This document shows positions 1 to 8,754 of a stretch of DNA of 33,330 nucleotides, piece after piece. Each line of letters begins with the position of its first letter. The stretch's first letter is position 1. Position numbers and translations under genes: made by a program. The DNA is from [Eubacterium] yurii subsp. margaretiae ATCC 43715 (GTDB taxonomy: Bacteria; Bacillota; Clostridia; Peptostreptococcales; Filifactoraceae), in assembly GCA_000146855.1 (NCBI GenBank), contig GL405246.1, positions 2,020,374-2,053,703 on the forward strand, given 5' to 3'. The notes beneath the pieces were generated by a model that worked only from the letters and a program-made list of their open reading frames with translations, had not been told where the DNA came from and searched no databases.

Positions 1-92
1 CACCTGTTAAGTGAGATTTTTTATTTGTTGGAAAGGGTATGTTTATATTAAAAAAACTGTAATATCACTTTTACCTTATCCTTAAGATATTT

Positions 93-1367
93 TTAGTACC
101 AGCCTCTAAGTTTCATAGCTTCTGCAACTTTCTTAACTGAGTAAGCAAATGCAGCATCTCTCATAGTAGGAGCTTTGTAAGTTTGTTTAGTTTCCCAAAT
201 ATTGTTAAATGCTTTAACCATTTCTATTTCTTGTTTTTCTTCTACTTCTTTTTCTGACCAGTAGTATCCGTATAGGTTTTGTACCCATTCAAAGTAAGAA
301 ACAAGAACTCCACCAGAGTTAGCCAATATATCAGGAGCTATTTCTATTCCTTTAGCGATAAGTTTAGCTGCAGCTTCAGGAGTTATAGGACCGTTAGCTG
401 CTTCGCATATCAATTTAGCATTGATTAGTTCCACTTCTTGTTCTTTTATTGCATTTTCAAGAGCTGCAGGTATCAATATGTCAACTTGCAATTTCCAGAA
501 ATCTTCCAAAGTTATTTCTTTTGATCCAGGGAATCCTATCAATGTCTTATTTTCAACTTGATATTTGTCAAGTTCAGCAAAGTTTATACCGTCTTCTTTA
601 ACTATAGCATAAGTTTTCTTTTGTTTAGGATCGAACTCAGCAACAGCTATAACTTTTGCACCTTGTCTTTCAACATTTTTAACAGTGTATCTACCAACGT
701 TACCGAAACCTTGAACAGCAACAGTAGCTTTCTTCATGTCTATTCCCATTTTAGCAGCCATTTCTCTTGCTATAACGGCAACACCGAATCCTGTAGCTTC
801 GTTTCTTCCTTTTGATCCGCCAAATCCAAGTGGTTTACCTGTGATGAAACCTATTTCCATCTTATCCCCGTTGCATTTGATGTATTCATCAGTCATCCAA
901 GCCATTATTTGACCGTTTGTTCCTGAATCCGGAGCAGGTATGTCTATTTTTTCGCCAAGATATTTGTATACTCCTCTGATGTATCCTCTTGATATTTGTT
1001 CCAATTCTCTTTGAGAAAGTTCATTAATATTACAACTTACTCCACCTTTTCCGCCGCCGTAAGGTATACCTACAACACCGCATTTGAATGTCATCCAAAG
1101 TGAAAGAGCCTTAACTTCATCTAAGCAAACGTCGGGATGGAATCTTATTCCGCCCTTTGAAGGACCTATTGCTGAGCTATGAGCAGATCTCCAGCCTTTG
1201 AATACCTTAACTTCTCCGTTATCCATTCTTACAGGTATAGTTATTTCTATAACTCTTTGTGGTTCTTTAAGTAATTCGTAAACTATAGGTTCAACTCCTA
1301 ACAAATCGCAAGCGCTCTTAAGTTGTTTTTGTGAGTTTACCAAAGGGTTTAATGATTCTTTTGACAT
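93..1367 (-). CDS. gdhA: Glutamate dehydrogenase, NAD-type hexameric family (424 aa)
   Basis: Interconverts glutamate and 2-oxoglutarate plus ammonia in the cytoplasm. In amino-acid fermenters it oxidises glutamate and keeps the transaminase acceptor pool turning. Visible signatures: the substrate-binding stretch K71-GGIRFHP, the glycine-rich PYGGGKGG around K107 (catalytic lysine region), the PAPDSGTNGQIM segment near residues 144-155, and the Rossmann motif GFGNVG at 220-225. Length of 424 aa is typical for short bacterial GDHs; NAD preference is inferred from relatives. The ATG has an upstream AAGGAG. It is a single gene with its own promoter and a long leader (separate entries). The product fits with the reductive Stickland operon in the same window, which needs a transamination partner. 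Identification is very secure; cofactor preference is not. Confidence 0.96.
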   Translation of the reverse strand: MSKESLNPLVNSQKQLKSACDLLGVEPIVYELLKEPQRVIEITIPVRMDNGEVKVFKGWRSAHSSAIGPSKGGIRFHPDVCLDEVKALSLWMTFKCGVVGIPYGGGKGGVSCNINELSQRELEQISRGYIRGVYKYLGEKIDIPAPDSGTNGQIMAWMTDEYIKCNGDKMEIGFITGKPLGFGGSKGRNEATGFGVAVIAREMAAKMGIDMKKATVAVQGFGNVGRYTVKNVERQGAKVIAVAEFDPKQKKTYAIVKEDGINFAELDKYQVENKTLIGFPGSKEITLEDFWKLQVDILIPAALENAIKEQEVELINAKLICEAANGPITPEAAAKLIAKGIEIAPDILANSGGVLVSYFEWVQNLYGYYWSEKEVEEKQEIEMVKAFNNIWETKQTYKAPTMRDAAFAYSVKKVAEAMKLRGWY

Positions 1368-1379
1368 TTTTAATCCACT

Positions 1380-1590
1380 CCTTAAAATTTTAAAATATAA
1401 AATATTATAAACTTAACTAAATTACTTAGAAGAATCTTATGTAATACAGCAAGAACTCTCTTCTTTAAGAACAAAAGTAAAACATACCGGAAACCTCTGA
1501 ATCTTGCGACGTCTGAAACACGCAGAAAATCTGCAAAGACCGCAAAAAAAGAAGATGTTCAATACTTTAATGCAAATGATTTCTCCTGTG
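1380..1590 (-). promoter_or_regulatory. Long structured 5' leader of gdhA, no recognised riboswitch family
   Basis: About 210 nt lie between the predicted transcription start near 1590 and the gdhA start. On the transcript strand there is a strong nested hairpin around 1503-1544: TTGCG pairs with CGCAA, GTCT with AGAC, and inner GCAGA with TCTGC. A weaker AAGAA/TTCTT hairpin follows near 1452-1466. The segment is richer in G and C than the flanking DNA. I could not match it to the glycine, lysine, SAM, c-di-GMP, T-box or other common leader consensus sequences. It may be a new or degenerate regulatory leader, or just a stabilising 5' structure. Confidence 0.45.
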
Positions 1591-1596
1591 ACAATA

Positions 1597-1625
1597 ATTA
1601 TAAACTAAAAGCTGGATTTTTGCAA
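1597..1625 (-). promoter_or_regulatory. Sigma-A-type promoter of gdhA
   Basis: Read on the minus strand, TTGCAA (1620-1625) and a perfect TATAAT (1597-1602) are separated by exactly 17 bp. The predicted start is near 1590, which gives the long leader described separately. Confidence 0.7.
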
Positions 1626-1905
1626 GTATTTTTTTAAATTTTTTTGATTTTTTTATTTTTTGAAATTTTTATTGCAAATTTTCTCTAAAATTTTTAATTT
1701 TTTACTAAGAAAACCTATGTAATTATCAGATTTTATATTATAATATCGTTTTTTTAGTATTTTTCGTATATGTTGCCTTTTTATATTACTATAATAATTA
1801 ATTTTTTAATTTCAAAAATGATAAAGCAAAATTATTAAAGTAGATGTCCCTATTAATTTGTTTATAAGGATAATCTAAGTTCAATACTTTAAGATACAGT
1901 TCTAC
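1626..1905. other. AT-rich non-coding spacer upstream of the gdhA promoter
   Basis: Runs of T and A with no open frame with a ribosome binding site and no hairpin-plus-T-tract on either strand. It lies downstream of the GtrA gene and upstream of the gdhA promoter. I see nothing definite in it. Confidence 0.5.
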
Positions 1906-2310
1906 TTACTTTTCTTTTTTAAAAACGAAATATCTATTTAATAAGAAATTGAGTGGAGTAGTCATAATAATGTTGATTATAGGCATTATCTTGTCTGAAA
2001 TACCAAATTTTTCCACTCCTAAATACAGCATTATCTGACTCAACAAAAATGTGGAGCCGTAAGAAATATATATTTTTACCAATGAACTTTTGCTATTGAC
2101 ATTGTCAACTTTAAATACTATTTTGTTATTAAACACATAAGAAAACAATACGCTGAATATAAAGCTGATAGCAAAAGATATGTTATAATTAACTCCCGTA
2201 AATAAGAGAAAATAGTAGATGCCTAGTTGGAAAATAGTATTTATCAATCCGACTACTATGAATTTGATAAACTTTATAAATTCTCCATTATTTTTAAATG
2301 ATTTTGACAT
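1906..2310 (-). CDS. GtrA-family small membrane protein
   Basis: A protein of 134-136 aa with about four hydrophobic segments. It has the GtrA-family pattern: an N-terminal F-I-K-F-x-x-V-G-x-x-N-T motif (FIVVGLINTIFQ, around residue 20), a middle FxFSYxxNxxxVF-like segment (FSYVFNNKIVF), and a C-terminal NFLLNRYFVF ending in lysines. The family is linked to flipping or handling of polyprenyl-phosphate-linked sugars in the cytoplasmic membrane, often for cell-wall or surface glycan decoration. No glycosyltransferase sits beside it here, so the substrate is unknown. Of two closely spaced ATGs (2316 and 2310), the second is better spaced from GGAG (seven bases), so it was chosen. The gene seems monocistronic. 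Confidence 0.85.
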   Translation of the reverse strand: MSKSFKNNGEFIKFIKFIVVGLINTIFQLGIYYFLLFTGVNYNISFAISFIFSVLFSYVFNNKIVFKVDNVNSKSSLVKIYISYGSTFLLSQIMLYLGVEKFGISDKIMPIINIIMTTPLNFLLNRYFVFKKEK

Positions 2311-2404
2311 GCTCATTCTCCAAAAAACATAATCTTCTTATTAAAAAATCAATAAAACTACTTATACTAAAAATTATATTAAACTATCCTAATACTGATT
2401 TATT

Positions 2405-2432
2405 CAAAAAAACTCCCGCATAAGCAGGAGTT
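2405..2432 (-). terminator. Intrinsic terminator of the ECF S-component gene
   Basis: Just after the stop at 2438 the minus strand reads AACTCCTGC-TTAT-GCGGGAGTT followed by a T7 run: a nine-pair stem (one G-T pair) with a four-base loop. Confidence 0.85.
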
Positions 2433-2437
2433 GTAAA

Positions 2438-3205
2438 TTAGTTTTTAATTTGATTCATCTGAGCGACATGACTTACTTGTGAGTTTAGAGCCTTTATTAC
2501 AGCAGTCGTCAAGATGACTGATATGATAGCCTCAGGCAATCCTGAAGTCAAAGCTATGCCAAGTAGCACATTTCCGGCTTCTGACGGAGCTTTATTTAGT
2601 TTTTGCATATACATCGAGCCGTACATAATATACACTCCACCAAGCACCAAGACGGTATTGGTAAGTGAGCCTAAGAAACTGCTGATTATCACAGCAAAAT
2701 TGTCATAACTTTTCCTATAAGTCAGATAAGCTGTTGCAATTACAAATATCAAAAGTATCAGACTTAAAAAAGCATTGAGTGTCTTTGCAGCAGTTACATT
2801 AGTATAGAAAAGATATAACATGAAAATCGCCAATAATGCGTATATTGCATAACTAACGGCTTTTAGAGTAGAGCTTTTCCTCTTTGAAAAAAAGCTAAAT
2901 ACATAGTAGCTGACTAAGCCTATTAAAACACGAGGCAATATGGAAATCAGCGGGTTGTAAAATGCAAATGAAAGTAAATTCGGTGTGGTGATGTTTTTTA
3001 CAAGGGATGATATTCCGAATATCAATCCTATAGATGCACCTACCACAGGCCCTTCCAAAATTGCACCTACTATTACGGGAATATGCATTGTAGTTGCATT
3101 AATAATCCCTAGTGGTATCAAACCAAGAGGAGTCAATCCCAGTACAACGGTAATTGCCCCGAGCATCGAAGATACCACGAGTTTTCTCAATTTTTCTTTT
3201 TTCAT
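2438..3205 (-). CDS. ECF transporter S component (substrate-binding membrane subunit), substrate unknown
   Basis: A membrane protein of 255 aa with about six hydrophobic segments and the ECF S-component signature near the N-terminus: residues 20-65 contain LGLTPLGLIPLGIINATTMHIPV, then VGAILEGPVVGASIGLIFG (split here for length). The family captures vitamins or precursors and works with a shared energy module (two ATPases plus EcfT), not encoded here, so this is a group-II 'solitary' S component. Closest in feel to the PF12822-type proteins that include pantothenate and folate carriers; the sequence alone does not decide the substrate. A hydrophilic, lysine-rich break around 105-112 may be an extended cytoplasmic loop. 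It has its own promoter and terminator, with GGAGG six bases before the ATG. Confidence 0.85.
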   Translation of the reverse strand: MKKEKLRKLVVSSMLGAITVVLGLTPLGLIPLGIINATTMHIPVIVGAILEGPVVGASIGLIFGISSLVKNITTPNLLSFAFYNPLISILPRVLIGLVSYYVFSFFSKRKSSTLKAVSYAIYALLAIFMLYLFYTNVTAAKTLNAFLSLILLIFVIATAYLTYRKSYDNFAVIISSFLGSLTNTVLVLGGVYIMYGSMYMQKLNKAPSEAGNVLLGIALTSGLPEAIISVILTTAVIKALNSQVSHVAQMNQIKN

Positions 3206-3256
3206 TTTTTCCTCCAGATACAGTTCTTAAATTTAAGATATTGTTCCTCAGATATA

Positions 3257-3284
3257 ATTATACATAAATTTTGCATAATGTAAA
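3257..3284 (-). promoter_or_regulatory. Promoter of the ECF S-component gene
   Basis: Minus strand TTTACA (3279-3284), 16 bp, then TATAAT (3257-3262). The predicted leader is only about 45 nt with no obvious riboswitch. Confidence 0.6.
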
Positions 3285-3372
3285 GATTTTTTGTTAATCT
3301 TTTGTTATTTTTTTACTTATTGTAAGTTATATTTAATCTAGACAATATTTTATATTTTTTTAGCTTACAAAT

Positions 3373-6300
3373 CTACTTAGATTTGAGATATAAATCTGTG
3401 AGTATAATCGGATATTCCTTATCTTCCTGCTTATCTCTCCATGCTACTATGAATCTTACAACCGACTTATAAGGTTTATAGCCTTTTTGAGAATAATTAT
3501 CTAATTTTTCCTTGCAGGATTTTGAAAACTTTGCAAGTCTTATTATTTGACCACCCATTTTAACAGCTAGAAATTCTTTTTCAACTATCAGTTCACTTCC
3601 ACTTAGCAAAGAAAATATCTCAGCTGTTTTATCTTTGAAGTAGTTTAAGACGACATCTTTATAAGAAAGTTGAATGCTTATTTCCTCAGGCTTATCATAG
3701 GTATTTTCGTCATAGTATCTCTCTATGTTATCTATATTGATATTATCAAATACATCATTATTGCAATGAATATGAAGCTTATTTTTTGCCCTTGTCAAGC
3801 CTACATATATCTTTCTTTTCTCCTCATCATCATCTCTTAGCTTTCCCCTTAACATAAGATATACAGTGTCAAACTCCCTACCCTTGGATTTATGAATAGT
3901 TGAAATAAATACCGCCTTGTTATCCTGTCTGTAAAAATCCTCGTATACAGATTCATCTATGAATTCCTGAAGATCTGACATAAACTTTGCTTTATTTGTA
4001 TTTTCAAAATCCTCTATCATATTGAGACAATTTTCCAAAACTTCACTATCCTTGTATTTTGATATCAGGCTTTCTTTAGCAAGCTTCCAAATATTTTCTG
4101 ATATTATTAGAGAGGATGGGTTTTTTTCAATCTCCTGATTGATTTTTTTGGTGAAGTACCTGACCTCTGCAAGGTCTGAAAGCTTGAACCTTTCCATAGT
4201 TTGTAGAAGTTTTGTATTTATTTTCATAGACTTTAAGGCTGCTGAAATTTGAAGTGCCTCCTCATTAGTACTTGTTAATATACAGCTTGTATCACTACCT
4301 TTTTGTATCTGATTTATAAGGGCAGTTTGTATATTATTGCTCTTATATTTTGTTACGGATACCTTGCCGTTTGAGTCAGAAAAAGATACACAGGATTCAG
4401 ATTTTATCCTATTTTTTAGATTTTTTAGGAATTCATCGGAAAACTCCACTATCTTTTTTGCACTTCTGTAATTTGTCACAAGTTCATATTTTGTTGCTTC
4501 ATACTTATCTATTAGAAGCTGCATATATTTTGAGCTTGAACCTCTAAAACCGTAGATATTTTGATCGTCATCTCCTACTGCAATCACTCTTATGCCGTCA
4601 TTTGCAGCTATGATTGCTTCTAAGAGTTTGAAGCTGTCCTCATCCATATCTTGCGCCTCATCTATTACTATTACTGACTTTGTAACCTGTCCCTGCTCTA
4701 CTTTCTTAGATAGTATTTCATCTACAGCCTTGGACACTATGTTTTCCGATTTTTCCACAGTACCCCTTTGCCCTAAGATATCAAAACAGTAGGAATGGAA
4801 AGTTTTTATATCAACAAAATACGCTCCGTCACCAATAAGTTCAATAAGTCTTTTCTTAAATTCTGTAGCGGCTGCTCTTGAAAATGTCAGCATTAACAAC
4901 TGCTCTGCCTTTACATCTTCCATAAGTAGCAGTGATGCAAGCTTATGCACAAGAACCTTTGTTTTTCCACTGCCTGCTCCTGCCAATACTGTAATAAACT
5001 GGGAATTATCATCGTTTATTATCTCTTTTTGCTTTGGAGAAAGCTCTTCAAACAGCTCCTTGTATTTTTCAGGAGAAATATTTCTTTCCAAATCAACTTG
5101 TTCAGCCTTGTCAAAATACTTTATTAAGAAGTCTTTAAAAGGCATTTGAAAGTAGTCTTTGACAAATTGCAATGCTTTTTCATAGTTTTCCGCCATAACA
5201 CGAGCATATTTTCCAACTATGTGAATCTGCTGTTTCTTCTGATTATAGTGTTCTTTCAGTATCTTATAATCCATCACCTTATACTGCACTCTATTATCCT
5301 TTTCAAGCCTTGAAATGTGCATGGTATTATAAAGCACGAGGAAACTACCTTCCAAAGACATCGCTCCTATCTTTGTAAGATACAGTATGGCTTCTTCAAT
5401 ATCTTCCAATTTAACATTTTCATTATTCGCCTGCTTTTTATAATCGTTGAACATCTCTATTAGAGAAAATTCAACAGTTGCTTCTTTTTCAAATGAACTT
5501 ATTTGCCCATAGAGTTTTTCAATAATAAATTGCGATATATCCTTTCTGAGTTTGAAAAAGTCCAACAATTGCTTCTTTGTAAATTGCGGATATACCATGG
5601 CTTTTTTAGCAAAACTGTTATCCTGTTTTTTAATGTATTTTTTAATTGCTAAAAAAAGTAGTATAGTCTTGATATTTTGTACTGTAGATGTTGTTATTCC
5701 GGCATTTATAGCATTTTCGTTAATTTCCTTAATATCCAAAGTGATATTTTCAGCATCAAAGTATTGCAATATCAACTCTTCAAGAGCTAAAAATCTGTCC
5801 AGAGTTCTCTTTGCCACATTTTTCGAAAAAGATATATGGGCACTCATATCTTTGCTGTCAGCAAGTATACTGTGTTCTCTCAAAATATTTATGGCATCAA
5901 TTACATCCTCTTTTTTAATACCTAAAATATCACTTAGAAAATCAACCCTTGAGTCCGCATCCACACCAAGGTTAACCGATGACCTTTTACTGAAAAGTGA
6001 ACTTAGTATTCTCTTGGCATTTTCTTTTTGAATTTCACTTATGCCTTGTATATTTTCTACTTTTTCAGTTACATCTATCATACTTTTTGCCAATATTCCT
6101 GTAGCATAGACTCTTGTAGAATTATTTTCTCTTTTTATATACTTTGCATTTTCCAAAGCTCCTAAGGCAATTTTTACTCTACTTTCCAAGTCCCTAATAT
6201 TTTCATTCCATCCTGCTTCCCTTGCTATTTCAAGTGCAGAAGAAGAAAAAAACGGCTTATTTTTTGTAAAGCTTTTAACTGCCTTCCATACCTGTTGTAT

Positions 6301-8136
6301 TTCACTCATACTGAGCTTACTTTGATTGAGTAGAGCAAAGTGTTTATTTAAATCCGCATCGTTGTATAAGATATAACAGTCGGCATCTATATTAGGATCT
6401 CTTCCTGCTCTACCTGCCTCCTGTACATAGTTTTCAAGAGAATTGGAAATATCGTAGTGTATTACGAGCCTTACATCGCTCTTGTCAACTCCCATGCCAA
6501 AAGCTGATGTTGCAACTATCACCTGCACCCTGTTATTAATGAAGTCATCCTGATTCTTCACCTTCTCATTTACATCCATCTGACCATGAAAAGACTTGGC
6601 ATATATGCCGTCCCTGTTCAACCTTTGCGCTAATTCCTCTGTTGTAGCAGTCCTTGAGGCATAGACTATAGTAGGACAGTTTTTCGCCTGTATTATATCT
6701 CTCATTGCACTATACTTTTCTTCTTCTGTTTCCTTGTACAGCACCTTATAACTTAGATTTTCCCTTTCTATATCAGTGGAAAAAAGCTGCATATTAAGAT
6801 TAAGTTTTTCTTTGAAATACTGTCTTATGTCATCAATAACCTGCTTTTTGGCTGTAGCTGTAAAACAAGAAATAGCTATCTTATTTCTACCTGACTTTTG
6901 CTTCATGAGATTTTTGATAAAATCTCCAATATAGAGGTAATCCACCCTAAAATCATGTCCCCAAGAAGAAAAACAGTGTGCCTCATCTATTACAAATCTA
7001 TCTATATTCCTTGAAAGCAGTGCATTTTGTATGCTGTTTGACCTAAGTTGTTCAGGAGAGATATATAGTAGTGATGCAGTCCCGTCTATCAATCTTTCAA
7101 AGGCATTCTTCCTTTGGATTTCATCAAGCAATCCGTTGATAGTTACAGCAGAAGTAATACCTCTATCCTCAAGATTGTCCACCTGATCTTTCATCAGAGA
7201 TTGTAGAGGAGATATCACCACTGTCAGCGATGATGAAGCCTCTTTTTGTATCAGAGCAGGTAATTGAAATGTCAGAGATTTTCCTCCCCCTGTTGGAAAT
7301 ACAGCTATCAATGACTTTCCTTCCATAGCACAATTTACTGCCTTTTCCTGTAGATTCTCACCGTTGTACTGTCTAAACTTTTCATAGCCGAATATTTTTT
7401 TTAGATATTTATTAGGGTTGAGATTTTCATTACAATAGTTGCACTTTTTACAGCTGATACCCCTAAGCCTCTTCATTATATTCTCTATATTGGGAAAGGT
7501 CTTCATAGTCCATTTCGGAGTGATAGAGTTTTCATCTCCAAATCTAATAAGAGCTAAGCTATAAGCAAGCTCCATAGGATATTGCTCCACAAATTTTTCC
7601 AACTTTGCATTTTCACAAATCTCAGACTTAAACTCCTCTTGTATAAACTCTGTAGATATCTTGGGAAATTTAACTCCCATAAAGTCAAAAAATCCTGAAA
7701 ACTCCTCCTTATCATGAAGCAAAAAATAATAAATATTTTGTAAGTTAAAATCAAGCTCTAAAAAAGCATTGAGTTCATCATAAAATAAAATCATGGATTT
7801 TTTCGCATCATTTAGAGGATTATTAAGTTCGTATGTATTGAGTTTATCATCTTTTAACAACTTGTGATACGGTCTTTTCGGAAAGAGCAAGGCGGAAAGA
7901 TAAAGTGTATCTATATATTTTTTATTAGAGCTGTCATTTATATATTTACTCAAATACTCAAGGTCATGATGTATGAAATTGTGTCCGCAGATGAATTTGT
8001 AGTCTTTAGTCACTTTTAAAAGAGTGTCTTTATCATTAAAGTGAAATTGCAAATTATCACTTGTAATACAGCCTATGTCCGATATTTCATGAGATTTTAC
8101 ACCTATCTCACTGTCAACAAATATTATTTTCTCCAT
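3373..8136 (-). CDS. Giant three-part protein: DEDD exonuclease-like domain + RecQ helicase + UvrD/Rep-type helicase (1587 aa)
   Basis: Domains in order. Residues 1-125 look like a DEDD 3'-5' exonuclease: D8-x-E10, N53..D58 and D110, but the position five before D110, usually His in DEDDh enzymes, is Asn105. Residues 225-236 hold CxxCxxC (C229, C232, C235), a likely metal site. RecQ SF2 core about 250-600: Walker A TGGGKS (282-287), DEAH (384-387), the FTATA motif near 425, and QEAGRAGRD (572-580). The 600-1000 stretch is a helical linker region. UvrD-type SF1 core about 1030-1460: GAGSGKT (1053-1059), DEAQ (1159-1162), GDDDQNIYGFRG (1188-1199), TIHKSKGREF, and VGLTRAK (1445-1451). Likely acts in DNA repair or recombination. 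Proteins of this size and architecture occur scattered in Firmicutes and Bacteroidetes; their role is not settled. No frameshift seen; monocistronic. Confidence 0.88.
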   Translation of the reverse strand: MEKIIFVDSEIGVKSHEISDIGCITSDNLQFHFNDKDTLLKVTKDYKFICGHNFIHHDLEYLSKYINDSSNKKYIDTLYLSALLFPKRPYHKLLKDDKLNTYELNNPLNDAKKSMILFYDELNAFLELDFNLQNIYYFLLHDKEEFSGFFDFMGVKFPKISTEFIQEEFKSEICENAKLEKFVEQYPMELAYSLALIRFGDENSITPKWTMKTFPNIENIMKRLRGISCKKCNYCNENLNPNKYLKKIFGYEKFRQYNGENLQEKAVNCAMEGKSLIAVFPTGGGKSLTFQLPALIQKEASSSLTVVISPLQSLMKDQVDNLEDRGITSAVTINGLLDEIQRKNAFERLIDGTASLLYISPEQLRSNSIQNALLSRNIDRFVIDEAHCFSSWGHDFRVDYLYIGDFIKNLMKQKSGRNKIAISCFTATAKKQVIDDIRQYFKEKLNLNMQLFSTDIERENLSYKVLYKETEEEKYSAMRDIIQAKNCPTIVYASRTATTEELAQRLNRDGIYAKSFHGQMDVNEKVKNQDDFINNRVQVIVATSAFGMGVDKSDVRLVIHYDISNSLENYVQEAGRAGRDPNIDADCYILYNDADLNKHFALLNQSKLSMSEIQQVWKAVKSFTKNKPFFSSSALEIAREAGWNENIRDLESRVKIALGALENAKYIKRENNSTRVYATGILAKSMIDVTEKVENIQGISEIQKENAKRILSSLFSKRSSVNLGVDADSRVDFLSDILGIKKEDVIDAINILREHSILADSKDMSAHISFSKNVAKRTLDRFLALEELILQYFDAENITLDIKEINENAINAGITTSTVQNIKTILLFLAIKKYIKKQDNSFAKKAMVYPQFTKKQLLDFFKLRKDISQFIIEKLYGQISSFEKEATVEFSLIEMFNDYKKQANNENVKLEDIEEAILYLTKIGAMSLEGSFLVLYNTMHISRLEKDNRVQYKVMDYKILKEHYNQKKQQIHIVGKYARVMAENYEKALQFVKDYFQMPFKDFLIKYFDKAEQVDLERNISPEKYKELFEELSPKQKEIINDDNSQFITVLAGAGSGKTKVLVHKLASLLLMEDVKAEQLLMLTFSRAAATEFKKRLIELIGDGAYFVDIKTFHSYCFDILGQRGTVEKSENIVSKAVDEILSKKVEQGQVTKSVIVIDEAQDMDEDSFKLLEAIIAANDGIRVIAVGDDDQNIYGFRGSSSKYMQLLIDKYEATKYELVTNYRSAKKIVEFSDEFLKNLKNRIKSESCVSFSDSNGKVSVTKYKSNNIQTALINQIQKGSDTSCILTSTNEEALQISAALKSMKINTKLLQTMERFKLSDLAEVRYFTKKINQEIEKNPSSLIISENIWKLAKESLISKYKDSEVLENCLNMIEDFENTNKAKFMSDLQEFIDESVYEDFYRQDNKAVFISTIHKSKGREFDTVYLMLRGKLRDDDEEKRKIYVGLTRAKNKLHIHCNNDVFDNINIDNIERYYDENTYDKPEEISIQLSYKDVVLNYFKDKTAEIFSLLSGSELIVEKEFLAVKMGGQIIRLAKFSKSCKEKLDNYSQKGYKPYKSVVRFIVAWRDKQEDKEYPIILTDLYLKSK

Positions 8137-8754
8137 TAGATATTGCCCTCTTTATAATTTACGGTATTTGAATTTAATAATATATCGTCGTTTTTATATC
8201 TTAGTATTATACAATATTTTATACTTTTTTTACAGATAAATTTAATTTCTTATCTTATTTATATTTACTTTGACACCACTATACTCAGCTATACTATCCT
8301 CTTAAATCATATAGTCTTTTATATACTCCATCCATATTTAATAATTCTTTATGACTTCCATGTTCAATTATCTCTATTTATAATTACCTCCTAAATCTCC
8401 TATTTAAAAGAGTAATATTTTCAAACTCATGTGGAAAAAACAAAGTTAAATCAATCGTAATTTATAATACTAAAGAGCAATTAAATAGTCCAAAAATATA
8501 TTAATGGTGAGTTGTCGAAGGCTAAAAAAGAAAATATTTCAATAAGTTTTAATATATTACATTATAAATGGTGATTACTGTAAGTTATCCCACAAAGTTA
8601 GTATTGCCATAGATAATCTATTTTCTAATAGCTTGTTATTATTATAAATAACTAGTTAATATTGTAACAATAAATCCTAAAATTTTTTCTATTACTAAAC
8701 AACATTTTATCATTACTCAGCCTTCATACGAAAAAAGCCAGAAAATACTTGTTA
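8137..8754. other. Decayed intergenic region holding gene remnants
   Basis: No intact gene. On the minus strand the last codons of an ABC-transporter ATPase survive (separate entry). Just upstream of it, 24 codons are open (about 8385-8456) ending in NRRFRR and a stop, which I do not recognise. On the plus strand at about 8508-8572 is a short open stretch (ELSKAKKENISISFNILHYK then a stop) and, in another frame, DYCKLSHKVSIAIDNLF. These faintly recall the GHKL domain of AgrC-type peptide-sensing kinases, but the match is too weak to call. The pattern suggests a lost transporter or peptide-sensing locus. Confidence 0.4.
8294..8374 (-). pseudogene. C-terminal remnant of an ABC-transporter ATPase/permease
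   Basis: The minus strand encodes EIIEHGSHKELLNMDGVYKR followed by LYDLRG and a stop. This is the characteristic tail of exporter-type ABC ATPases (I-x-E-x-G-x-H-x-E-L-L ... G-x-Y-x-x-L-Y). Immediately upstream the frame is closed by TAA codons and no Walker or signature motifs are present, so only about 26 codons remain. It probably marks a deletion that removed an ABC exporter next to the CPBP protease gene. Confidence 0.7.

Noticed and set aside
558..815. Open frames opposite gdhA and other long genes (for example 5552-6031, 22930-23313, 23647-23958)
   Set aside because: They lie entirely antisense to well-supported genes, with no ribosome binding sites or family motifs.
1465..1485. A six-codon leader peptide (ATG to TAA, MFYFCS) in the gdhA leader
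   Set aside because: It has an AGAGG at fair distance, but no run of codons that would suit attenuation by glutamate or another amino acid, and such tiny frames are common by chance.
8508..8640. AgrC-like histidine kinase fragments on the plus strand
   Set aside because: Only short, frame-broken pieces with faint resemblance; not enough for a feature of their own.
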